Program-made: the position numbers and the translations under genes | Source: JAAZBV01 sp964499695 | GTDB lineage: Bacteria; Desulfobacterota; DSM-4660; Desulfatiglandales; HGW-15 | Length of the DNA stretch: 64,000 nt | Direction: 5' to 3' | NCBI GenBank assembly: GCA_964499695.1 | Contig: CAZCMD010000006.1 | Coordinates: 3,356 to 67,355, forward strand | Part shown: one piece after another, positions 37,781-47,221 of the stretch | How the letters are laid out: every line of letters starts with the position of its first letter | Numbering within the stretch: the stretch's first letter is position 1 | Notes under the pieces: model-generated | Database searches by the model: none | Told to the model about the DNA's origin: nothing | The model's input: only the letters and a program-made list of their open reading frames with translations

Positions 37781-38974
37781 CTAGTCAATCAAATGAGTTT
37801 CCTTCATTCGAACAGCAAAAGGAAACAGGCATAGTAAGCATCCAAACAAAATGATCGTCCAGGGCACTGACCACTCAGATAATAATGCAGCGACTAGATA
37901 TATGATTGAAATTGCCATCATCTGAAGCATTGAAGTAACAGATAGAACCGTAGCTCTTTTATCTGAAGGAATGAACTTGTTCATGTAACTTATAAAAAGA
38001 GGTGCTCTTGATAAACCGAATCCTGCTGCCAGCACGATAGAAGTAATCAATACTGGGACATACTTTACATTCCCCATTAAAATAAAACATATCCCGGGAA
38101 TAATGGCACCGAGGCTTAACAATTTTCTTTTAGCACCCAATATTTTTTCTATGCCTGTGAAGTTTTGAATAATGAGTATCTGAGACAGGGCCATTGCTGA
38201 ATGAACAGAGCCGAAATACTTCACATCTACATTCGCACTTATAAGAAAGAGCTGATAGAAATAAATAACCAGCCAGGATATTGCACCAACAAATACCATA
38301 TCAAATACCAGAATTTTCAATTCATGAGATTCAATAAAACAGTTTATTCCTTCAAGAAGTGTTTTCCGATAGGATTTTTTGTTTTCCCCATCAAATATCG
38401 ATGGTTCTTTTAATGTAAAGGTAATCAATCCTGCTATACCGATCGGAACTGCCATAAAGAGAAAAGGCGCCTTTAAATTGATTTTTGCAATAAAGCTTCC
38501 GAAGAAGGCACCGATAAGTATACCAGCCAATTTAAAAGATTCTGTTCTGCCAAAAACCCGTTTTGATTCATGACTTCTGCCGAGCTCCTTTAAAGTGTCA
38601 TAAATAAAAGCCGAATCAGCGCCTGACATCAGTGATGCACCGACAGCAAAAATAAACTCTGCTGCTAAAAATACATAAAAATCCGGATAACTGATATATA
38701 CCAGAACCGCAACACAGCTTATGAAACATGAGATCTGCATTGATACTTTTCGTCCAAAAAAATCAGCGATTGTGCCTGTGGGGATTTCAAGAATAAAAAC
38801 AAAAAACATAAAAGCTGCATTCAGGTAAAGTACCTGTGAAAAACTTATCCCACCCCACTCGGTAAAAAAGGGAACCAGTATCGCTGATATAAAATGCATA
38901 TTGGCCAGCATCTTTATGAGATACATCTTTTGAATATTACTGTTAATTGAGGGTGTAAGATAAGTATCAGTCAT
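37781..38974 (-). CDS. MFS transporter
   Basis: 397 residues with 12 predicted TM helices. The loop 2-3 motif reads GTIADFFGRKVSM, a good match to the MFS G-x(3)-D-x(2)-GRK motif. Nothing in the sequence or neighbours gives a substrate. Ribosome site before ATG38974 is weak. Confidence 0.85.
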   Translation of the reverse strand: MTDTYLTPSINSNIQKMYLIKMLANMHFISAILVPFFTEWGGISFSQVLYLNAAFMFFVFILEIPTGTIADFFGRKVSMQISCFISCVAVLVYISYPDFYVFLAAEFIFAVGASLMSGADSAFIYDTLKELGRSHESKRVFGRTESFKLAGILIGAFFGSFIAKINLKAPFLFMAVPIGIAGLITFTLKEPSIFDGENKKSYRKTLLEGINCFIESHELKILVFDMVFVGAISWLVIYFYQLFLISANVDVKYFGSVHSAMALSQILIIQNFTGIEKILGAKRKLLSLGAIIPGICFILMGNVKYVPVLITSIVLAAGFGLSRAPLFISYMNKFIPSDKRATVLSVTSMLQMMAISIIYLVAALLSEWSVPWTIILFGCLLCLFPFAVRMKETHLID

Positions 38975-39411
38975 GGTTACAATGGTTCATAATGTATTAC
39001 ATTCACAGTCAGCCGTAATTTTTTTATGCCAATTTAGATACAACATTAAAGATTCAAAATTGGAAAAGCAAGGGATTTTTCAATCATCAATGGTCAATCA
39101 TCAATAGAAAAATAGGTTTTTGGTTTCGGGTTATATGGCCCTCAATTTAGGAGTCAGATGTTTGAGATCTCTTTATAAAAATTACAAGCCTTTTTATTTC
39201 TGTCTCCCGGTTTAGGCCCATTTTTTTTGGATTATTCAATAAAACAAGATAAAGGATAAAAAGTTGCAGTTGGTTGAAAAATACCATTTGTATCAGTCTC
39301 AAGAATCTGGTAGGGTCAGAGTGAATTCAAATAAGATTGCCGACTGCATAACATTCAAGTTTTGAAAATTAATAGTTGTCGGCCCAAACCTGTTAATTGA
39401 AAGGAACTACT
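38975..39411. other. Intergenic region with two heptamer arrays
   Basis: 437 bases between the MFS gene and the FKBP gene. It holds ATTAAAG-ATTCAAA-ATTGGAA at 39045-39065 and TCAATCA-TCAATGG-TCAATCA-TCAATAG at 39080-39107, members of the heptamer repeat family described under findings. No gene is seen. Confidence 0.6.
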
Positions 39412-40176
39412 GTGAAAACACCCATAAAAACAATTCTGTGTACCACCCTGCTGGCATTTACCTTAAGCTGTCAGGCGGAAGACCAGACTCCAAAAACAAC
39501 AACACTCCCGACAGATAAAGAAAAAATTAGCTATGCAATCGGCGTGAACATGGCACAGTCCATCAGCGAGATTAAAGATGAAATCGATTTATCCATCCTG
39601 CAGAAAGGCATGACAGATAAAATGCAGGGGAACAAGCTCCTGATATCAACAGAGGAAGCACAACCCCTGCTCAAGGCATTTTCTGAAAAACTGATGATCA
39701 GAGAGCAGGAAAAATTAGCAAAAGTCTCACAAAAGAATCTGGAGGCTGGCCAGGCCTTTCTTGAAGGAAATAAGACAAAGGAAGGGGTTAAAACAACTGA
39801 AAGTGGCCTGCAGTACAAGGTACTCAAAGAGGGGGAGGGAAAATCTCCCGGGGGCTCCGACAGAGTCAGTGTTCATTATGAGGGATCAAAACTTGACGGT
39901 ACAGTGTTTGACAGCTCATATAAACGGGGAGAACCAGCCACCTTCCAGGCTGATCAGGTAATCAAGGGATGGACAGAAGGCCTTCAACTGATGAAGGTCG
40001 GAGGCAAATACAGGTTGTTTATTCCTGCTGATCTTGCCTATGGTGTGCGAGGTGCCGGTCAGGAGATAGGCCCCAATGAAGTTTTACAGTTTGATGTGGA
40101 ACTGTTGGAGATTCTTGATAAACAGGCACAGGAAATGAAACCGGAAGAGATTCAAAAAACAGACGGTAAAAAATAA
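39412..40176 (+). CDS. FKBP-type peptidyl-prolyl isomerase lipoprotein (FkpA/Mip-like)
   Basis: 254 residues from GTG39412 (AAAGGA upstream). A lipoprotein signal ends in TLSC, then an N-terminal dimerisation domain (EKISYAIGVNMAQSI), a long connecting helix and a C-terminal FKBP domain with VSVHYEGSKLDGTVFDSSY and IPADLAYG. It should assist folding of outer-membrane or periplasmic proteins. The FKBP domain active-site aromatic and Asp positions are present. A terminator follows. Confidence 0.9.
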   Translation: MKTPIKTILCTTLLAFTLSCQAEDQTPKTTTLPTDKEKISYAIGVNMAQSISEIKDEIDLSILQKGMTDKMQGNKLLISTEEAQPLLKAFSEKLMIREQEKLAKVSQKNLEAGQAFLEGNKTKEGVKTTESGLQYKVLKEGEGKSPGGSDRVSVHYEGSKLDGTVFDSSYKRGEPATFQADQVIKGWTEGLQLMKVGGKYRLFIPADLAYGVRGAGQEIGPNEVLQFDVELLEILDKQAQEMKPEEIQKTDGKK

Positions 40177-40190
40177 AACTGCTAAAATCA

Positions 40191-40229
40191 ACAGCCAGGA
40201 CCGTCAACATCGGTTCTGGCTGTTTTATT
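40191..40229 (+). terminator. Terminator after the FKBP gene
   Basis: ACAGCCAGGACC (40191-40202) pairs with GGTTCTGGCTGT (40212-40223), one mismatch, followed by a T-rich run. Confidence 0.75.
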
Positions 40230-40277
40230 TTCACCAATACCCTTTTAACCCAGGGCCAGCGCCTATCGGGATGTTTT

Positions 40278-41684
40278 CTATTCTTTTAACGCTATGATCT
40301 CAAACAGTGCCTCTTCAAGCCTGTTTTTCTCAGCATCATTGATATTATCCGGGTTTTTCCTGAGCCTGCTGAATATCCCGGCAAGTTCCCGGCGCCTGCC
40401 CTGCTCAAGTCCCTTTGCAAGACCTGTATCGTCATGATTATTAATAATGATCTTTTCTCTGCGGCTGTGGGCATAATCGCGGATAGTAAAATAATGAAGC
40501 AGGGCACGGTCAAGCAGTACCCATGGAAAATTCTGATTCTTGTGAGGCCCCACCCTGACAACCCTGCCACCCTTGAAGAATCTGCTCACATGCTCTATGG
40601 AGGCAAATCTTCTGGTCGAAAAATAGGCGACAGATCCTGCGCCAATAATGGCCCCGCCTATAGCCCCTGAAAGTAATGATGATCCGCCAACCGCTGCATC
40701 AAGTGTGCCCCCAATGGCAGCGCCTGTAATGGCCCCCAGCGTGAGAAGCTGTTTTGATGTAAGGCCCAGCATCTCCCAGGTGGATTCAGCAAAAAGGTCC
40801 TCCTGAAATACAGGTTTATCGAGGTCCGTCTCTTCCCTCTCAAGGCTATTGTGCCTGTACAGCCGTTCAATGGCCTGCCGCGATTCTCTTTCTCTTTTAC
40901 GGAGCCAGTCATGAAATTTTGATTCAAGACTCGGCCTGCGGTCTTCTATATGCTCATGACGTGCAAGACCGATCTCGATATGATATGTAAGTTCATCTGC
41001 AAGCATCTCCGCTAATATATGGGCACTCTCACGTTCCCTCCTCTTCCATTCACTATTCAGGTACCTGATGGCCTCATCCACACCAGGCCGCCATGCCTCA
41101 TTGAGTTCACGAAAGGCCTGAAATAGCTCAAGCCTGTCATTAAATCTTACCTTCTGGGCATTGAACTGCCGCACAACACTGAAATACTGATCAAGCGCAG
41201 GCCGCCAGGTTCTGGTATAGTCATCGTTACCTATATGATTGATAAGCGCCATGCGGGGCTGGCCTGTCCACCTAAGGATCTCCATTTCTGCCTCAAAATT
41301 GCGCCTGAAGGGTTTTGCCCCATCCACTACATAAAGGATACCTGCCCCTTCCAGGATGGGCTTAAGGAGCCTGCACTCATCTACAAAGTCCTCTGTATCT
41401 TTAAAGGCATTATAAAAATCATAAACCACATCACGCCGGCTTGCAGCAGATGTCTCACGCTCCTTCATCCAGGCAAGAGCCCTTGGCGCCTGCTGAAATC
41501 CGGGCGTGTCAATCAGTATGATGATGGTCCTGCCATCCACCATCACAGGGAACTCCTGGCATTTAATGGTGGTGCCTGCACTGCTATCAATAACAACAGC
41601 ATCATCCTCGGCCAGCGCACTTACAATGCTTGATTTTCCCTTGTTTACCCTTCCGATAACCGCAAATGTCGGGATATCTTTCAT
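40278..41684 (-). CDS. GTPase with DUF3482 domain
   Basis: 468 residues: a TrmE/Era-like G domain (Walker A GRVNKGKSS, G3 DTPG; the G4 NKxD is replaced by NHIG, so guanine specificity is uncertain), a helical middle, and DUF3482 with two short glycine-rich hydrophobic hairpins (SLLSGAIGGAIIGAGS) that could dip into the membrane. Its start overlaps the stop of the DUF2868 gene by 4 bases. The DUF2868/DUF3482 pair recurs together in Proteobacteria; its role is not known to me. Confidence 0.82.
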   Translation of the reverse strand: MKDIPTFAVIGRVNKGKSSIVSALAEDDAVVIDSSAGTTIKCQEFPVMVDGRTIIILIDTPGFQQAPRALAWMKERETSAASRRDVVYDFYNAFKDTEDFVDECRLLKPILEGAGILYVVDGAKPFRRNFEAEMEILRWTGQPRMALINHIGNDDYTRTWRPALDQYFSVVRQFNAQKVRFNDRLELFQAFRELNEAWRPGVDEAIRYLNSEWKRRERESAHILAEMLADELTYHIEIGLARHEHIEDRRPSLESKFHDWLRKRERESRQAIERLYRHNSLEREETDLDKPVFQEDLFAESTWEMLGLTSKQLLTLGAITGAAIGGTLDAAVGGSSLLSGAIGGAIIGAGSVAYFSTRRFASIEHVSRFFKGGRVVRVGPHKNQNFPWVLLDRALLHYFTIRDYAHSRREKIIINNHDDTGLAKGLEQGRRRELAGIFSRLRKNPDNINDAEKNRLEEALFEIIALKE

Positions 41685-43189
41685 TTCAGTGCCTCTGTTA
41701 CCGGTTCAATAACTATAAAAGGGTCATTAAGCCTTATTACTGTTTCTTGCCAGTTCTGCCAGTCTGCCAGGGCAGGAGCTATCAATCTTTTTTCATGGTC
41801 AATATTGATGAGCCCTAAAATGATCCTTCTCTCTTTTTCTATTTTTGCCCGCAGGTGCTTTAGAAAATATTCAACCGCCCTGCCCGGTGCCTCCCATGAT
41901 TCAGCTATAAAGAGAATCGGTTCTGTTTGTGTGCCCTTTTCAAAACCATTAAGGATTTCGTTATCCTGATTATTATCGAACCCGCCAGCGTGAACCAGAT
42001 CATTAATGCCCCATCCAAACTGTAACCCAATAATCCTTTTTATTTCAGCATCATCCATCTCTGCCTCGCCCCAGACAATAACCATGCATGATTGTGCATC
42101 AATCGTTTTACTATCAAATACTGTTTGATCTTCTCTTTCTCTCTTTTTTACATTGGAGTTATTGTCCACAGATTGGGAGAGATACATTGGGGAGGTGAGC
42201 CTTCTGTAAAGGGCATCCATTTCTGCTGAAAGCCGGGGCGCTTTTTTAGTTAATAAATGCAGCTTGAGATTTGAAACCATAATTAAAATTGCACGGGGTA
42301 TTAGACCGTAAAAGGAAATGATACACAGCAGAAATGGCCACCACCCGCCTGCGGTCAGGGCATTGCCCTGTGGGCCTGAATAGGCGCCGTCAAGACGGAA
42401 ATAGCGGGTCGATTCAATCAGGCTTAATGAAGGGATAATATCCGCATCAAAAAGTGACCATGGGGCAGAAATAATTTTAATAACCCTGTGAAAGAATTGT
42501 GGAGAAACATCCAGTGTCGTGTTCCATGCAAAGGCGAGATCAGAAAATGTAATAAGATAGATACATGATATAAGGGCTCCAAGGCTGAAGGCAAACCCTC
42601 CAAGCTGAGTTATACTGAAGAGAAGCCACCTTTCTATGTTTTGATATATGATGTGCCTTGATTCTATCCGGTAGAAAATACCTGACACAAACCGAATGGA
42701 TTTTGTCCTGTTTTTATATAAACGCTTCCCTGTAGTCATAATAATACGACGTAACAGGAACCCTGCCAGTCTGTAAAAATCCCCGATAAGCGGGATTCTT
42801 TTGCGATAGCCGCCCGGAAGCAGATTTAGAATAAACAGGAGATAAAGCAGGATATTAAGGCCTGCAAAAACAGCGATAAAGTTTACTATATTGACAGGCT
42901 GCGACCCGTCATATGCAAGGATACCTGCACAGGTGAATCCCCCTGATATGAGAAAAAAGAAAAATATTAAATAGCGTAAAAATGTTAATGTGGAATCAAA
43001 CCATGACCCCGGAAAGACCTGCTTATCCATGAGGTTTTTTAACCAGAAACGAAAGATGGCGGCACGGTCTTCTATTGGGCCAGTAAAATTCATGCCGATT
43101 TTGCGGTCTCTCTCCTGCACATCAGCCATGCCGGATTCTGCATCTCTGTATAGCTGATATTCCATGTTTATGATTTCAGATATTTTCAA
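41681..43189 (-). CDS. DUF2868 membrane protein, partner of the GTPase
   Basis: 502 residues with at least five TM segments (about 85-130, 195-230, 275-310) and a cytoplasmic C-terminal domain (about 365-500) with a Rossmann-like SCMVIVWGEAEMDDAEI segment. Matches the DUF2868 plan. Translationally coupled to the DUF3482 GTPase, so the two probably form a membrane complex. Function unknown. Confidence 0.8.
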   Translation of the reverse strand: MKISEIINMEYQLYRDAESGMADVQERDRKIGMNFTGPIEDRAAIFRFWLKNLMDKQVFPGSWFDSTLTFLRYLIFFFFLISGGFTCAGILAYDGSQPVNIVNFIAVFAGLNILLYLLFILNLLPGGYRKRIPLIGDFYRLAGFLLRRIIMTTGKRLYKNRTKSIRFVSGIFYRIESRHIIYQNIERWLLFSITQLGGFAFSLGALISCIYLITFSDLAFAWNTTLDVSPQFFHRVIKIISAPWSLFDADIIPSLSLIESTRYFRLDGAYSGPQGNALTAGGWWPFLLCIISFYGLIPRAILIMVSNLKLHLLTKKAPRLSAEMDALYRRLTSPMYLSQSVDNNSNVKKREREDQTVFDSKTIDAQSCMVIVWGEAEMDDAEIKRIIGLQFGWGINDLVHAGGFDNNQDNEILNGFEKGTQTEPILFIAESWEAPGRAVEYFLKHLRAKIEKERRIILGLINIDHEKRLIAPALADWQNWQETVIRLNDPFIVIEPVTEALK

Positions 43190-43265
43190 CGGTTTTGCCT
43201 GACTAGAACTTTTATATTACTCTTTTCTGCCCTGATACCGCATATACAGGATTATCTGTTTTATT

Positions 43266-43775
43266 TTAAAAGAGATAAAATGCGATTGCCTTGTCTCCTG
43301 AATCGTTTGGGTCAAAGGAACAAAATTCCACGTTAACAATCTGGCCCTTTATATTTCTTACAAAAACCTGTTTTTGTATCAGGGTGTTACCGGGGTTATC
43401 CAGATTGAATACAACCTCAATTATCTCATCTTTTTTAAATTTGGGTTCTACAAGTATTTTAAGTTTAAACCCTCCCTTGGATATATCCAGAACAGTGATT
43501 ACCCCGTTTTGTTCCCCGCCGAAAAGCGAGGCATAATGGAATTTACCGGACAGATGTGTTTCCTTACGGAATTGTTTTCTTCTCTCCAGGACCACCTCAT
43601 AAGCATTCCCGCATCGGCATTTGACCTTTAATTTGATAGAAGTCTCAAGATTCTTATATTTTGAGACATCCGACTCCTTTGATACATGACACTTCGGACA
43701 TTCAAAAAAGGCAGTGTTCTTATCTGAAAGATATATCTTCTGTATGTTTGTTTTTTCCACAGATACCTCAGTCAT
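43266..43775 (-). CDS. Zinc-ribbon plus PilZ domain protein
   Basis: 169 residues: an N-terminal zinc-ribbon-like region (CPKCHV...CRCGNAY) and a PilZ domain with RKQFRK (RxxxR) and LDISKGGFKL (D/N-x-S-x-x-G), the cyclic-di-GMP-binding residues. It is a likely c-di-GMP effector; the output is unknown. It lies downstream of the MFS gene on the same strand, 67 bases away. Confidence 0.83.
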   Translation of the reverse strand: MTEVSVEKTNIQKIYLSDKNTAFFECPKCHVSKESDVSKYKNLETSIKLKVKCRCGNAYEVVLERRKQFRKETHLSGKFHYASLFGGEQNGVITVLDISKGGFKLKILVEPKFKKDEIIEVVFNLDNPGNTLIQKQVFVRNIKGQIVNVEFCSFDPNDSGDKAIAFYLF

Positions 43776-43842
43776 ATAATTTATTATTCTTACTTTTCAT
43801 AACATAGTATATTATCTATCTGCCCATTTCAAATATTAAGCT

Positions 43843-45144
43843 CTATAAAGTTTTTATTTTAAGCGAAGGATGCATGGGCGGCTTCGCAAAGACAATGAAG
43901 ATTAATCCCAGGACCAGCACCCCGATGCCGAACTGAAAAGCCGGGGTGTAACTGCCGGTTGCTTCCCTGATATATCCGGCTACAGGGCTACCGATAGCAG
44001 AGAAGACGATGGTAAAAGGCATGGTGTAACCCATCATCTTGGGGAATTCGGTTCTCCCGAAGTAATCGGGAATAAGGTTGCCCAGGGCTATGGTCTGTAT
44101 GCCGAATCCTATCCCCATGAGGATATTACATAGAATTACAATACCCATTGAGTTTGCAAACAGCATGATTATAAGGCCGGCAATACCGAAGAAGATCGAT
44201 GCCACGGCAAGTGTATGCATCTTGATCTTGAGACCAAGAAAACCGATCCCCAGCTGGCTGACACCCATCATAAATCCGAAAAAGCCCCCTGCAAAGGCAG
44301 CGCTTGTGCGCGCAAAACCTATATCTATAAGAAAGGTAACCTGATGGGCCAACACCATTTGCATGACGATAAATTGAACAATAACATAACCTATCAAAAG
44401 CCACATTGTCCGTGTCAGCAGGGCCTCCTTTGCAGTAAAATCAACAGGTGTTTTATACAGATTTGTCTGGACCGCCTGTGTTGAATAAGGCTTATTTGCT
44501 TTTAAGGTAACAGGGCCATCCGGGACCTGACCCAGGTCTTCCGGTTTATTAACAAGAAAAAGCGCGGGCAGGATCACGCAAAACAAAAACGAGGCCGCTG
44601 CAATTACAAGGTATGTATTCCGCCAGCCCATTAATTCTATAAGCTTCATCAAAAGCGGGTTGAAGACAACCGCTCCGAAACCCATCGCGGTCATTGAAAT
44701 ACTGAGAGCCACGGGCCGTTTTACTATGAACCAGTTGTTAATTACAGTCATCGAGGCCAGCATTCCGCCTATACTCATGCCTAAACCTATAAGCACACCA
44801 TATCCGACAAAGAGCTGCCAGATATGCTGCTGATAAGAGACCAGTACAAGGCCTGCGACTGAAAAAATGTTTCCAAGTATAATGGCCGTTTTGACTCCCT
44901 TCTTCATTATATAGATTCCTACAAGGGGTGCGGTCAGGCCCGACAGTATCATACCTGCAGCCTGTGCGAGGGACATATCGCCCCGGCTCCAGGAAAACTC
45001 CTCGACCCAGGAGGGGAGAAACAGAGCAAATGAGAGCATAATCATCATAAATGCAATGTTGAAGAAAAACATAACCGCAAGATTAATCCACCCGTAGAAT
45101 CCATCTGCACTCCTGAGTTTTGATGCCATATCCCGTGTCTCCAT
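43843..45144 (-). CDS. MFS transporter, monocarboxylate/oxalate-formate antiporter-like
   Basis: 433 residues with 12 TM helices. FYGWINLAVMFFFNIAF and SFALFLPSWVEEFSWSRGDMS at the N-terminus are typical of the oxalate:formate antiporter/monocarboxylate group (COG2223-like), where the WSR element recurs. Substrate is inferred as a small organic acid. Confidence 0.85.
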   Translation of the reverse strand: METRDMASKLRSADGFYGWINLAVMFFFNIAFMMIMLSFALFLPSWVEEFSWSRGDMSLAQAAGMILSGLTAPLVGIYIMKKGVKTAIILGNIFSVAGLVLVSYQQHIWQLFVGYGVLIGLGMSIGGMLASMTVINNWFIVKRPVALSISMTAMGFGAVVFNPLLMKLIELMGWRNTYLVIAAASFLFCVILPALFLVNKPEDLGQVPDGPVTLKANKPYSTQAVQTNLYKTPVDFTAKEALLTRTMWLLIGYVIVQFIVMQMVLAHQVTFLIDIGFARTSAAFAGGFFGFMMGVSQLGIGFLGLKIKMHTLAVASIFFGIAGLIIMLFANSMGIVILCNILMGIGFGIQTIALGNLIPDYFGRTEFPKMMGYTMPFTIVFSAIGSPVAGYIREATGSYTPAFQFGIGVLVLGLIFIVFAKPPMHPSLKIKTL

Positions 45145-45217
45145 TTCGATTTAAAAGTTAATCTATTTTGAGTCGCACTTCCTTTACCATTTAAAGGTCT
45201 CCTGAAATATCAGGGCC

Positions 45218-45751
45218 TTATTCGGATCTAACACATTTAACGATAAACCACTTTCCGTCACGTTTTTCCATTGTATTGGTATAGCGGCCAATGGCAGAGA
45301 TATGGATGTTAACATTAGTCTTTATTACGGCCATCCATGTGGAAGTATATTGGGCTGTTTTGGAATCAAGGATTGTAATCCGCTCGTCGCTGTTGCGAAT
45401 GTACATTTTTAAGGTCGCAGGATCAAAGCTCAGGGTTTTTGGGTCAGCTTTGCGGAACTTTTCCTGCTGATCCGTAACGATTTTGCGTATGTCGTCTCGA
45501 CCCTGGTAACTCATTTTGTCAAAGCCAAAGACAGGGGCCTTTGCATCCAGTTCAAAAACCGCGTCTTCCGCGAATGCGTTCGCAAAGAGGTCCGCATCGC
45601 CCTGCTCAAATCCGAGATTCGCGCGGTGTACTGTCTCTTCAATCGCTTCACGGTCTGAAAATCGTAGGGCCGCATCATCATCTGCCTTCTGCTGACCACA
45701 GCCTGCTGCAATGAGCATAGATATCGACAGCAGGGTAAAAGCCTTTGTTGA
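45218..45751 (-). CDS. DUF4440/SnoaL-like lipoprotein, 5' end lost in scaffold gap
   Basis: The visible 177 residues begin inside a lipoprotein signal (LLSISMLIAAGC) that runs into the N block, so only a few N-terminal residues are missing. The rest is an NTF2-like fold (SDREAIEETVHRANLGFEQGD...WFIVKC) as in DUF4440/SnoaL proteins. A catalytic role cannot be assigned. The start codon lies in the gap. Confidence 0.7.
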   Translation of the reverse strand, partial: STKAFTLLSISMLIAAGCGQQKADDDAALRFSDREAIEETVHRANLGFEQGDADLFANAFAEDAVFELDAKAPVFGFDKMSYQGRDDIRKIVTDQQEKFRKADPKTLSFDPATLKMYIRNSDERITILDSKTAQYTSTWMAVIKTNVNIHISAIGRYTNTMEKRDGKWFIVKCVRSE

Positions 45752-45851
45752 NNNNNNNNNNNNNNNNNNNNNNNNNNNNNNNNNNNNNNNNNNNNNNNNN
45801 NNNNNNNNNNNNNNNNNNNNNNNNNNNNNNNNNNNNNNNNNNNNNNNNNNN
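45752..45851. other. Assembly gap of 100 N
   Basis: Exactly 100 N, the usual placeholder for a scaffold gap of unknown length. Tandem heptamer repeats run right up to its right edge and probably caused the break. Confidence 0.95.
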
Positions 45852-46181
45852 GGGGGGCTCAAAGCTGGAGGCTCAAGGCTCAAGGCTGAAAGTTCAAAGG
45901 GAAGGCAGGTCAGAAATAAAACAAATTCAAGATTCAAGATTCAAAATTCAAAATTCAAAATTAAAGATTGAAGATTGAAGATTGAAGATTGAAGATTCAT
46001 GGTTTTTCTTTTAAATGCACAACAAATAGTTTAAAGAAAAAATAAAATACAAGATATAGTATTTTTCTTGAAGTATTATTATCTCTCTGATATGTGAATC
46101 AATATAAGAAAACTCGCCCATAGGACGTGGATTTCTATCTGAATTAAAAATATCAAAAAAGAAGTAGAGGAGGAAGGGTAT
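45852..46181. other. Repeat-rich spacer upstream of parA
   Basis: 330 bases from the gap to the ParA gene. The left half is tandem heptamers (listed separately); the right half (46002-46181) is AT-rich leader with AGAGGAGG before the ATG. A small reverse-strand frame at 46011-46208 has no coding character. Confidence 0.6.
45857..46001 (+). repeat. Tandem heptanucleotide array
   Basis: Six units of a GCTCAAR-like heptamer at 45857-45898 (GCTCAAA, GCTGGAG, GCTCAAG, GCTCAAG, GCTGAAA, GTTCAAA), then from 45925 ten units of ATTCAAG, ATTCAAA, ATTAAAG and ATTGAAG in exact 7-base register, ending with ATTCATG at 45995-46001. It has no spacers and is not a CRISPR. Confidence 0.85.
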
Positions 46182-47183
46182 ATGAGGATTATTGCTATCG
46201 CAAACCAAAAAGGAGGTTGTGGCAAAACCACAACTGCTATTAATCTTTCATCTTCTTTAGCACTTAAAGGCCAGAGAGTACTTTTGATTGATTTTGACCC
46301 TCAAGCCCATGCAACCATGGGATTGAATGTAATGCCTTCTGATCTTGAAAAATGCATCTATGACGTGATAACACCCAAACAGGATGGTCAGGATGGGGAA
46401 GTTACGCTGGATGAAATTTTGATTCCAATCAAAGATACCTTTGATCTTGCCCCTTCCAGTATTGCCTTGAGTCTTGTTGAGCAGGAATTAACCGGCCTCA
46501 AAGGGAGGGAGGATCGTCTTCATAATGCCATCCAGGGTCTTGTGTCGGAATATGATTATGTCATTATCGATTGCCCTCCAAGTATCGGCCATCTTTGCTT
46601 CAATGCCCTTCGTGCAGCGGATGAGGTGGTTATCCCCATTGATATGAGCCTCTTTTCACTCCGCGGGGTGGCTAAACTGACTGAAATTATCTTGATGTTG
46701 AATGAAAAACTTGAACGCGAAATCAGGTCCCGCGCATTGATCACCATGTATGATGCCAGGACACGTTACTCTGTAACTGTCCTGGAAAAGGTGAAAGCTG
46801 AATTTGAAAAACATGTCTTTGAAACGGTTATACGTTACAATATCCGTCTGAGAGAATCTGTTGATTTTGGCCAGCCGGTGGGAGATTATGACAGGCACGC
46901 TATCGGGCATATAGACTATGAAAACCTTGCTGAGGAGCTGATTCGTTCGGATGCAGTAGATGCCTACAAGGGGCTAAAGTCGCCTGGCTCAGCATATGAT
47001 ATTCTGCAGAAGACAGAGGATTTTATAGAGACTAGTCACAGGCAGACCTCTACTGAATACGGATACGCTGAAAAGGAGAGCACGGCTTATTACTCTTCCG
47101 GATCAAGCTATACAGATATGATTGAGGCCATTGCCGCAAATCCTTCTGCATATTCATTCTCTGACCCGGAGGATAAATATTAA
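46182..47183 (+). CDS. ParA/Soj-family ATPase, orphan
   Basis: 333 residues: deviant Walker A KGGCGKTTT (signature Lys11), switch I FDPQAHATMG and Walker B VIIDCPPS, so a true ParA-type ATPase that should dimerise on DNA with ATP. The C-terminal 70 residues (Ser/Tyr/Glu-rich) are an extra tail. There is no parB or parS-like inverted repeat next to it; a small Cys-containing gene follows at 38 bases and heptamer arrays flank the pair. It might position a protein cluster or a DNA element rather than the chromosome. AGAGGAGGAAGG gives a strong ribosome site. Confidence 0.85.
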   Translation: MRIIAIANQKGGCGKTTTAINLSSSLALKGQRVLLIDFDPQAHATMGLNVMPSDLEKCIYDVITPKQDGQDGEVTLDEILIPIKDTFDLAPSSIALSLVEQELTGLKGREDRLHNAIQGLVSEYDYVIIDCPPSIGHLCFNALRAADEVVIPIDMSLFSLRGVAKLTEIILMLNEKLEREIRSRALITMYDARTRYSVTVLEKVKAEFEKHVFETVIRYNIRLRESVDFGQPVGDYDRHAIGHIDYENLAEELIRSDAVDAYKGLKSPGSAYDILQKTEDFIETSHRQTSTEYGYAEKESTAYYSSGSSYTDMIEAIAANPSAYSFSDPEDKY

Positions 47184-47221
47184 AAGGCATGTTTTAATAT
47201 AGAACAGGAGGGTAAGAAGGG

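Noticed and set aside
45711..45978. Forward frames running through the N block
   Set aside because: They exist only because N codons do not stop; the rest is repeat sequence.
45857..46001. Possible CRISPR array
   Set aside because: Units are 7 bases, directly joined and without spacers; no cas genes in the window.
46011..46208. 65-codon reverse frame upstream of parA
   Set aside because: Hydrophobic low-complexity translation of AT-rich leader, overlapping the parA start.
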